From positions 1-19,969 of the forward strand of contig CBFGYO010000069.1 of assembly GCA_965652975.1 (NCBI GenBank): a stretch of DNA of 19,969 nucleotides, in the 5' to 3' direction. This stretch comes from CADEDV01 sp036374495. GTDB taxonomy: Bacteria > Bacteroidota > Bacteroidia > Chitinophagales > Chitinophagaceae. This document shows positions 13,022 through 18,680 of the stretch, piece after piece (the stretch's first letter is position 1; every line of letters starts with the position of its first letter). Below the pieces are notes generated by a model. It saw only the letters and a program-made list of their open reading frames with translations. It was not told the origin of the DNA and made no database searches. The translations under genes were made by a program, and so were the position numbers.

Positions 13022-13786
13022 TTAAAAGTACCTGCGTATTGCCTGCAGCGAATGTGTGCGGCTACCGGTGTCACTATTAATGATACCTTTTTTATCAATT
13101 GTATCGATCCTCACCCTTCCTGAGGCGTGAATGATACTGTCACTATCCAATAATATTCCAACATGTACGATCTCGTCGCGATCGTCGAAGAATGCGAGGT
13201 CGCCCTTAGCCGCATCTTTTAATTTCTTTATTACAATCCCCTGTTGCGCCTGCTGCCAGGCGTCGCGTTGTAAGCCAATGCCTAGCATCTTGAAATTTAC
13301 CTGTACAAAACCACTGCAGTCCACACCAAACATCGTGCGGCCACCCCATTGGTAGGGTGAATTTAGCCAGGGCCTTACCAGTTGTTCGAGGTGCGCGGGC
13401 GTTGGATCTGATTCGGTTGACTGGTATTTGCCATTGTATATATACTCTGTTTTTCCCAATTTCCCTTTTCCTTCAAAGAAGGATGGAAGTGAAGAGCCGA
13501 TTGGCACATTCATGGTCATACCGCCGAGGGTGATAGTATTAAAAGCGCCTGCGGTAACAAAAGTAGGAGCGGCGTCAGAATATTTTTCTACGGTGGTTGT
13601 AAGCAGTGTTCTTGTCGTCCATCCTTCGTAAAGGTCATGGAGACTGCGAATTTTTACCCATAGGTTGCCTTTCTCTTTAATTATTTCAACAGCTTCACCA
13701 AAGAGGAGTTGATTGGACATTTCTTTCCGGTGATCTGGTTTTTTTCGTACGGGTGCTGCAGGAACTGCTACCCAAGCATAGGCCAT
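13022..13786 (-). CDS. NlpC/P60 cysteine peptidase with N-terminal SH3 domain
   Basis: A 254-residue C40 peptidase. The N-terminal 65 residues form an SH3b domain (VAVPAAPVRKKPDHRKEMSN and the LYEGWTTRTLL end). The C-terminal NlpC/P60 domain has the triad: C157 in GVDCSGFVQ, H208 in IVHVGILL, H220 in IIHASG. The arrangement matches YkfC-type gamma-D-glutamyl dipeptidyl peptidases, which cut cell-wall peptides during recycling. No signal peptide is visible: the first residues already belong to the SH3 domain, which supports cytoplasmic action on imported muropeptides. A weak -7-like TACTTTCG is at 13807-13800. It is convergent with the TauE/SafE gene. Peptidase family is certain; substrate is inferred. 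Confidence 0.93.
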   Translation of the reverse strand: MAYAWVAVPAAPVRKKPDHRKEMSNQLLFGEAVEIIKEKGNLWVKIRSLHDLYEGWTTRTLLTTTVEKYSDAAPTFVTAGAFNTITLGGMTMNVPIGSSLPSFFEGKGKLGKTEYIYNGKYQSTESDPTPAHLEQLVRPWLNSPYQWGGRTMFGVDCSGFVQVNFKMLGIGLQRDAWQQAQQGIVIKKLKDAAKGDLAFFDDRDEIVHVGILLDSDSIIHASGRVRIDTIDKKGIINSDTGSRTHSLQAIRRYF

Positions 13787-14180
13787 AAAGAAATTTTAAC
13801 GAAAGTAAGGATTGCAATGTGAAATTCGATCTTGTCTGCATCTGTAGAAGTGGGTAGGGTTATTAAATGATTATTAAAATAGTTTTTTCCAATAATTTTT
13901 AGTTTTTTTCTCTTGGTGTTGGCAAAGGCTACAACGATATTTACAATGTTGTGCACATAGTAAGTAGAATCGGGAGTATTAAGAACGAAGAAGTACGATT
14001 ATCTAAGCTGCCGGTTGGATGTTATGCTATAGAAGGAAACCATTACTGGGAGGATCAGGACGGTTACCTCCTGCTAGCATTATTCCAACGATGCACAATC
14101 AAACGGTGGTGGCGGAGGGGGAGGGAGGGCCCACCGCAGGGTGGTGGCGGTAGGACGCTTGCATTGTGGGCAGCATGTAC
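13787..14180. other. Gene-free region with G-rich tract
   Basis: No credible gene. The left part is A/T-rich (13850-13915). At 14105-14150 lies a G-rich block: GGTGGTGGCGG occurs twice (14105-14115 and 14140-14150), and between them are runs of five, three and three G separated by single A bases. A run of three G follows after CCCACCGCA. This fits a possible G-quadruplex on the + strand. An open frame from 13951 to 14217 crosses it but its product resembles nothing I know. Confidence 0.6.
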
Positions 14181-14616
14181 TGCCAAAAAAAGCATATGTG
14201 CCGATGAAATATCATAAAATAGCCAAGAAAGAGCACATGTGCCAATGATACATCATAGAATAACCAGGAAAGATACCCTTGCCGAAGAAACATCATAGAA
14301 TAGCCAAGAAAGATACACGTACCAATGAAACATTATTGAATAACCAAGAAAGATACGCGTACCAATGAAACATTATAGAATAGTCAAGAAAGATACACGT
14401 ACCAATGAAACTTCATTGAATAACCAAGAAAAATACTCGTGCCGATGAAACATCATAGAATTGCCAAGAAGAGCTCGCCAATGAAACATCATACAATAGC
14501 CAACAAAGAGCAAATGTGCCAATGCCACAACGTAGAATGCCAAAGAAAATGAAAATGTGCCTGTAAAAATAATAGAACACCAAAGAAACAGCATAGAGCG
14601 ACAAAGAATTTGAAAC
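14181..14616 (+). repeat. 11-unit tandem array, 40-bp period
   Basis: Eleven head-to-tail units start at 14181, 14221, 14262, 14302, 14342, 14382, 14422, 14462, 14498, 14539 and 14579. Each contains CCAAGAAAGA, a variable 6-8-base core that is often palindromic (CACATGTG, TACGCGTA, GAGCTC), then CCAATGAAACAT and CATAGAAT. Units 3-6 are the best conserved and all exactly 40 bp; unit 7 is 36 bp, and the first unit and last two are worn. Units 3/5 and 4/6 are alike in pairs, showing an 80-bp higher-order duplication. 40 is not a multiple of three and no strand stays open, so it is not coding. There are no unique spacers. It ends 40 bases before the sigma-factor gene. Confidence 0.95.
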
Positions 14617-14656
14617 CCAATTCACAGCAATCAATACAAATAACTACTTTCCGTTT

Positions 14657-15238
14657 GTGAACGGCGATAAATACTCCCATATCAGTGACCAGGAACTGCT
14701 CGACAGGTTCTACAGCGATCACCAAAATGAATGGCTCGGCATTTTATTGCAACGCTATACCCTACTGCTGCTGGGTGTATGCATGAAATACTTGAAAAAT
14801 GAAGAAGATGCCAAGGACAGCGTGCAACAGGTTTTTCTTAAAGTGATCCAGGAATTGCAGAAATACAAAGTACAATACTTTAAATCCTGGCTGTATATGG
14901 TTGCAAAAAACCACTGCCTGATGAAATTGCGCGACAGGCAGGGAAAAGTACCCGCCGAACTCACTGATCGCCTAACAGCGACACCAGGTGATGAAAGCGA
15001 TCGACAGGAACTTATGCAAAACGACCACACGTTTGAACTGCTCGAACTTGCATTAAAAGAACTAAATGCCGAGCAGCGGCAATGTGTAACTTTGTTTTAC
15101 CTGCAAAAAAAAAGCTACCAGGAGATAAGCGAAAGTACCGGCTACTCCCTGCTACAGGTGAAAAGTTTTATACAGAACGGAAAAAGGAATATGAAGATAT
15201 GGATTGAAAAAAAAATAAGCGAGGAAACGAACCGCTAG
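14657..15238 (+). CDS. ECF-type RNA polymerase sigma factor
   Basis: A 193-residue sigma-70-like factor of ECF size. Region 2 spans about residues 12-95 (DRFYSDHQNEWLGILLQRYT, EEDAKDSVQQVFLKV and FKSWLYMVAKNHCLMKLRD, which binds core enzyme and the -10 element); region 4 spans about 130-185 (LKELNAEQRQCVTLFY, YQEISESTGYSLLQVKSFIQNGKRNM, a helix-turn-helix for the -35 element). The start is GTG at 14657; no SD is visible, normal for Bacteroidota. Two nine-A runs (15105-15113 and 15207-15215) occur in the coding region. The next gene, a membrane-bound putative anti-sigma factor, begins two bases after the stop. The long tandem array upstream is the only candidate control region seen. Confidence 0.93.
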   Translation: MNGDKYSHISDQELLDRFYSDHQNEWLGILLQRYTLLLLGVCMKYLKNEEDAKDSVQQVFLKVIQELQKYKVQYFKSWLYMVAKNHCLMKLRDRQGKVPAELTDRLTATPGDESDRQELMQNDHTFELLELALKELNAEQRQCVTLFYLQKKSYQEISESTGYSLLQVKSFIQNGKRNMKIWIEKKISEETNR

Positions 15239-15240
15239 TC

Positions 15241-15600
15241 ATGCAAGGCAACCTGAAAGACATATTATCCCATTTATCCACTGACATCGACCAGGAAACA
15301 CTATTGCTGTACCTGCAAGACAAGCTGCCGGAAGAAAAGAAGCATGAACTGGAGAAGCAATTAATGGAAAACGAATTTGCGGGTGACGCGCTGGAAGGAT
15401 TGCGTGAAATTAAAGACAAACAGCAAATCAGCTTTATGGTAGAAATGCTGAATCGCGATCTGAAAAAAAAGACGGAGAAAAAACGCAAGCGACGTGAAAA
15501 AATGCAAATCAAAGACCAGACCTGGCTCTACATTTCTGCAATTATTATTATACTTCTTATTATCATCAGCTACCTGGTTGTTCTTAGGTCAAAAGGCTAA
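15241..15600 (+). CDS. Putative membrane-anchored anti-sigma factor
   Basis: A 119-residue single-pass membrane protein: a helical N-terminus (residues 1-75, with DQETLLLYLQDKLPEEKKHE), a very basic KKKTEKKRKRREK stretch (75-87), and a C-terminal transmembrane helix (about 94-113: WLYISAIIIILLIIISYLVV) leaving only a few residues outside. This layout, and a start two bases after the ECF sigma stop, fits an anti-sigma factor that holds the sigma factor at the inner membrane. It lacks the HxxxCxxC zinc motif of classical ZAS anti-sigma factors and has almost no periplasmic domain, so how it would sense a signal is unclear. Role inferred mainly from position and topology. Confidence 0.8.
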   Translation: MQGNLKDILSHLSTDIDQETLLLYLQDKLPEEKKHELEKQLMENEFAGDALEGLREIKDKQQISFMVEMLNRDLKKKTEKKRKRREKMQIKDQTWLYISAIIIILLIIISYLVVLRSKG

Positions 15601-15610
15601 ACCTCGATTA

Positions 15611-15641
15611 GATAAAAGTTAAAGGATAAAAGATAAAAGTT
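15611..15641 (+). repeat. Dispersed GATAAAAG element, copy D-left
   Basis: Full 31-base copy starting GATAAAAGTTAAAG, 10 bases after the anti-sigma stop, followed by a T-run. Copy D-right faces it in inverted orientation, so the pair can form a terminator-like stem over the convergent space. Confidence 0.88.
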
Positions 15642-15743
15642 TTTTGGATCGAACTTCCCGGCATCTCTATGAGTTAACTCATCTGTAAAATAATTAGTGA
15701 TTTTTTGCAATAATTGATTACATGCAGAAGCTTCGATTAAATA

Positions 15744-15774
15744 AACTTTTATCTTTTCACTTTTATCTTTTATC
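15744..15774 (-). repeat. Dispersed GATAAAAG element, copy D-right
   Basis: Read on the minus strand it starts GATAAAAGATAAAAGTG and ends GATAAAAGTT. It begins two bases after the stop of the deaminase gene with the A-rich strand as sense strand. Inverted partner of D-left, 102 bases away. Confidence 0.88.
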
Positions 15775-15776
15775 TC

Positions 15777-16256
15777 TCAATACCTCACCTTCCCTTCCAT
15801 CCTCTTCCATTCCTCAAATACAGCTTTTGCCTCCGCATGCGGTGCATGGATGAACGGAATTTTCCTGGATTCCATCGGCGCATTTATTTCATGATAAATA
15901 AAATCATCGTCAAAGTCAATGCCGGCAGCATCAAATCGCGTATTGGCATAGATCACACGCCTGGGCCTCGCCCAGTAAATTGCACCAAGACACATTGGAC
16001 AGGGCTCGCAACTGGTGTAAATATCGCAACCATCCAATTGGAATGTACCCAGCCTGGAACAGGCATTCCGGATGGCCACCACTTCGGCATGAGCTGTCGG
16101 ATCGTTGGTGGAGGTAACCGCATTGGACCCCTCACCAATTATCTCATCGTTGAGGACAATGACACAACCAAAAGGGCCTCCATTTCCTTTTTGTACACCC
16201 TGCCCGGACAACACTATTGCTCTTTCTAAAAACAGTCTTTCTTTTTCAGTAAGCAT
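15777..16256 (-). CDS. guaD: Guanine deaminase-like nucleoside/nucleobase deaminase
   Basis: A 159-residue cytidine-deaminase-fold enzyme. Zinc ligands H56, C86 and C89 and the catalytic E58 are in THAEVVAIRNAC-type context (NDPTAHAEV, 51-59) and CEPCPMCLGAIYWARP (83-98). The whole pattern, including GNGGPFGCVIV, TNDPTAHAEVVAIR and a C-terminal region after FDDDFIYHEI, matches the small Bacillus-type guanine deaminase (GuaD), which converts guanine to xanthine and ammonia. A tRNA-adenosine deaminase (TadA) would have a different C-terminus and lacks the NDPTAHAE wording. It converges with the anti-sigma gene and diverges from the unknown gene at 16436. Deaminase is certain; guanine as substrate is likely. 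Confidence 0.88.
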   Translation of the reverse strand: MLTEKERLFLERAIVLSGQGVQKGNGGPFGCVIVLNDEIIGEGSNAVTSTNDPTAHAEVVAIRNACSRLGTFQLDGCDIYTSCEPCPMCLGAIYWARPRRVIYANTRFDAAGIDFDDDFIYHEINAPMESRKIPFIHAPHAEAKAVFEEWKRMEGKVRY

Positions 16257-16435
16257 AACGGTAAATAAATGAATGAAATAGAGGCAAAGAAATGTGTATT
16301 AAACCGCCATTTTCCACAGTTTTTACACCGTTTTGCATCCAATATGAAGTTAATATTAATTTTAAGTTAACCGCTGGATGCCTTCCCAAAGCTTCGTAGC
16401 TTTTCATCTTTCAGTACTAAATTAAATCATTTTCT

Positions 16436-16924
16436 ATGCGTTGGGAAACGATCAGCACCACGGATAACCATGAAATTTACAGGTTAAACCACCGCGATAA
16501 AACGCTGCTCACCCTCACCCTACATCCCTTTTCAAACACTGCAAGGGTGGAAAAAGAAGATCAAAAACGAGTATTCCAAATCAGGAAAGAAGGTTTTCGC
16601 CGCAACAGGACCGTTTTGAGAAATGAATACGGTATTAAGATGGGCGAATTGGGTGTAGAACATAAAGTTCACTTCATCGACCTGGAAAAAGAACGCTTTT
16701 ATTATCACATTCAGCATAATCCGCAACCGGAACTCGTGATCTACAAGGAATCGATTGACAAACCAATCCTTGTTTGCGGACTTGATGTAAAAAGCGGGGA
16801 GACATCCATCCATATGGAAAAGGAAAAAATGCCGGCTTCTACGTCTATAAGTTTATTAATGGCATTATGCTGGTACATGTTCCTCCCCGTTACTAAAGAG
16901 GATACGGTACGTCAATTCGTGTAA
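16436..16924 (+). CDS. Conserved-looking hypothetical protein, unknown family
   Basis: A 162-residue protein that I do not recognise with confidence. It lacks a signal peptide and is rich in charged beta-strand-like segments (KTLLTLTLHPFSNTARVEKE, RVFQIRKEGFRRNRTVLRNE, YGIKMGELG, ERFYYHIQHNP), ending with a hydrophobic helix (SISLLMALCWYMFLPV, about 136-152). The pattern of repeated strands resembles a tubby-like/LURP-one barrel with a C-terminal helix, but this is a guess from layout only. The start ATG 16436 is the first in frame after an A/T-rich leader. It is flanked by divergent guaD and the convergent Mur ligase gene, and so is probably transcribed alone. Its stop TAA overlaps the first base of a perfect palindrome. 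Confidence 0.75.
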   Translation: MRWETISTTDNHEIYRLNHRDKTLLTLTLHPFSNTARVEKEDQKRVFQIRKEGFRRNRTVLRNEYGIKMGELGVEHKVHFIDLEKERFYYHIQHNPQPELVIYKESIDKPILVCGLDVKSGETSIHMEKEKMPASTSISLLMALCWYMFLPVTKEDTVRQFV

Positions 16925-16975
16925 GGTTTGCGCAAACCTGCCTTCCGGCCTTAATTCGCGTAGCTGCGCGAAGGC
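16924..16975. terminator. Two palindromes between convergent genes
   Basis: AGGTTTGCGCAAACCT (16924-16939) is a perfect 16-base palindrome beginning in the stop codon of the unknown gene. TTCGCG (16955-16960) and CGCGAA (16967-16972) form a second stem, extendable by CCTT/GG outside. There is no T-run. The position between convergent genes suggests transcription termination or RNA processing. Confidence 0.5.
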
Positions 16976-17062
16976 ACAGCAAGCAAGGACGCAAAAAGAT
17001 TGAAATACAGAGGCGCAAAGGAATTCTATAGCTAACAATTGAATAATTAGAATTGAAAAGCT

Positions 17063-18433
17063 CTAAAGTTTTTCCCACACTTTTTTTGCAAAGCTCTCCA
17101 GCGAGGGATCTCGCGCGCCCATTAGCAACAACACACAATTATCCGTTAGGTGCGAGCGAACCGACGACAAAAATTCATCGCGGTTCTCTACAAAAAAAGC
17201 GTTCTTCCCTCTTGCTTTGAGGTCATTAATAAGATCGGCGGCTGAAATATCTTTCGTGGTGGTACCACCGGCATAAAAAATTTCACTCATCCAGATTTCA
17301 TCTTCGTCTCGCAGTATATCACCTATTTCTTTTACAAAATCGGCCCGAAGGAATTTTGTAGGCCCATAGCCATGCGGCTGAAACCATCCAATAACTTTTG
17401 GTGCTATCGGTTGACAGGCTGCTATGGCGGCTGCACATTTTACCGGGTTGTGCGCATAATCGTCTATGAGGTGCACACCAGCTTTTGTTCCTAATAATTG
17501 GTGGCGCCGATAAATCCCTTCATAATTGGCAAGAGCCTGGGCACACAGCTCCAGCGAAACACCAATATGACTTGCAACAGCCGACGCTGCTACCGCATTC
17601 TCCATGTTATGCCTGCCTGCCAGTTGCAATTGAAATTTCACGGAATTAAGATCAAAGGAAATTTTCATTTTCTCCTGCACAAAATTCTTTGCGCGATACC
17701 CCGCTGGCTCGCCAGAAGTAGAAAAATCTTTATTAATGTGCTGTGATAGTTGCTTTGCTAATACATGCGACTGGTTGACAATAAAATCCCGGCTATTGCC
17801 CTTGAAGGTGGAAAACACATCCATCAAAATATCGATCTCCTTATGATCTTTATCTACGTTTAGCAATAACCCAATTTCAGGTTTGTACAATACGATGGAA
17901 CCATCACTTTCATCTGCCTCTATTACCAGCCATTCACCTGAACCTACTTTAGCATTTCCAATCTTGCCATTTCGTATTATGCTGATCAACCCTGCACCAC
18001 TGATAATGCTTGGGGCCATACCCGCATACTCAAGTATATCAAACAACATTGCACTGGTTGTGCTTTTACCACTGGTGCCACCCACAGCAATCGTTTTCTT
18101 GCTGGCTGCAATTATTGCCAGCAATTCCGCACGTTTGATAATCGGGATATTAAGTTGTTTGGCCTTCTGTACTTCTGCCACTGTATCTTCCACAGCCGTC
18201 GACACCACTACAAGATCCGTATCAGCAGTGATGCCGGAACCATCCTGAACATAACAGCGTATCCCTTCCGCCTCCAGTTTTTCTTTTATCTCGTTGTATT
18301 CACCGGGCTTAAAAAAACGATCACTGCCGGCAACCTGTTTATCATTTCCCTGGAGATATTGAGCAATGGCACTCATACCCGTGCCGGCAATACCTATAAA
18401 AAAAGGTTTATGAAAATCCTGTATGTTATTCAT
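17063..18433 (-). CDS. Mur ligase family protein, Mpl/MurC-like
   Basis: A 456-residue three-domain Mur ligase. N-terminal nucleotide-sugar domain: IGIAGTGMSAIAQYL (13-27) and SDRFFKP. Central ATPase: P-loop VGGTSGKSTTSAML (117-130) and EADESDGS (172-179), LLNVDKDH. C-terminal: HNMENA (275-280), YRRHQLLG, DDYAHNP (324-330). DESDGS points to MurC/Mpl, ligases of UDP-MurNAc or muropeptides; Mpl attaches recycled tripeptide to UDP-MurNAc. The P-loop differs from the usual GTHGKTT of MurC/Mpl (serine for histidine, serine for threonine), and DDYAHNP differs from the MurC DDYGHHP motif, so it is a divergent paralogue rather than the main MurC. A promoter box lies five bases before the ATG. Exact substrate is open. 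Confidence 0.88.
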   Translation of the reverse strand: MNNIQDFHKPFFIGIAGTGMSAIAQYLQGNDKQVAGSDRFFKPGEYNEIKEKLEAEGIRCYVQDGSGITADTDLVVVSTAVEDTVAEVQKAKQLNIPIIKRAELLAIIAASKKTIAVGGTSGKSTTSAMLFDILEYAGMAPSIISGAGLISIIRNGKIGNAKVGSGEWLVIEADESDGSIVLYKPEIGLLLNVDKDHKEIDILMDVFSTFKGNSRDFIVNQSHVLAKQLSQHINKDFSTSGEPAGYRAKNFVQEKMKISFDLNSVKFQLQLAGRHNMENAVAASAVASHIGVSLELCAQALANYEGIYRRHQLLGTKAGVHLIDDYAHNPVKCAAAIAACQPIAPKVIGWFQPHGYGPTKFLRADFVKEIGDILRDEDEIWMSEIFYAGGTTTKDISAADLINDLKARGKNAFFVENRDEFLSSVRSHLTDNCVLLLMGARDPSLESFAKKVWEKL

Positions 18434-18438
18434 TATGA

Positions 18439-18468
18439 CAAATATATCTTATTAGATAAAAGTTGAAA
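18439..18468 (-). promoter_or_regulatory. Promoter of the Mur ligase gene
   Basis: On the minus strand, TATATTTG (18446-18439) is an exact TAnnTTTG -7 box, with TTTC 18 bases upstream (18468-18465) as a -33-like box. Only five bases separate the -7 box from the ATG, so the mRNA should be leaderless or nearly so. The -33 part lies inside copy E of the dispersed element. Confidence 0.6.
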
Positions 18469-18485
18469 GATAAAAGATAAAAGTT
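18455..18485 (+). repeat. Dispersed GATAAAAG element, copy E
   Basis: Full 31-base copy starting GATAAAAGTTGAAAG; it differs from D-left at only two positions. It lies between divergent start codons and overlaps the upstream part of the Mur ligase promoter, so in this place it cannot be a terminator for either neighbour. A short partial inverted copy (AAAACTTTTATC) is at 18531-18542. Confidence 0.88.
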
Positions 18486-18680
18486 TCAACCCATCCCTGC
18501 ATATAGGCCTATGTTTGGGCACCGCCTGGGAAAACTTTTATCAGCTCACCCTCCAGCTCATCCCACGCTATTCCCAACCTGTCGCTGCCTGCAGCAATTG
18601 ATACAAGCCTTTATATTTTCTTCACTTTTTACAAATTATCATTGCCATTCCATTTAACCTTATACTTAAAAAATTCTGTC

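Noticed and set aside
13951..14217. 88-codon open frame across the G-rich tract
   Set aside because: Non-ATG start, no ribosome binding site, low-complexity G/R/W-rich product, ends inside the tandem array; no recognisable domain.
14181..14616. CRISPR array
   Set aside because: Units are contiguous with no unique spacers, the variable part is only 6-8 bases, and no cas gene is nearby.
14181..14616. Iteron-type replication origin
   Set aside because: No rep or partition gene in the window, the surroundings are chromosomal housekeeping genes, and the units are longer than usual iterons.
14373..14725. Minus-strand frames over the tandem array with hydrophobic products
   Set aside because: The 40-bp period shifts frame in every unit; the frames are a by-product of repeated T-rich minus-strand sequence and overlap the sigma gene.
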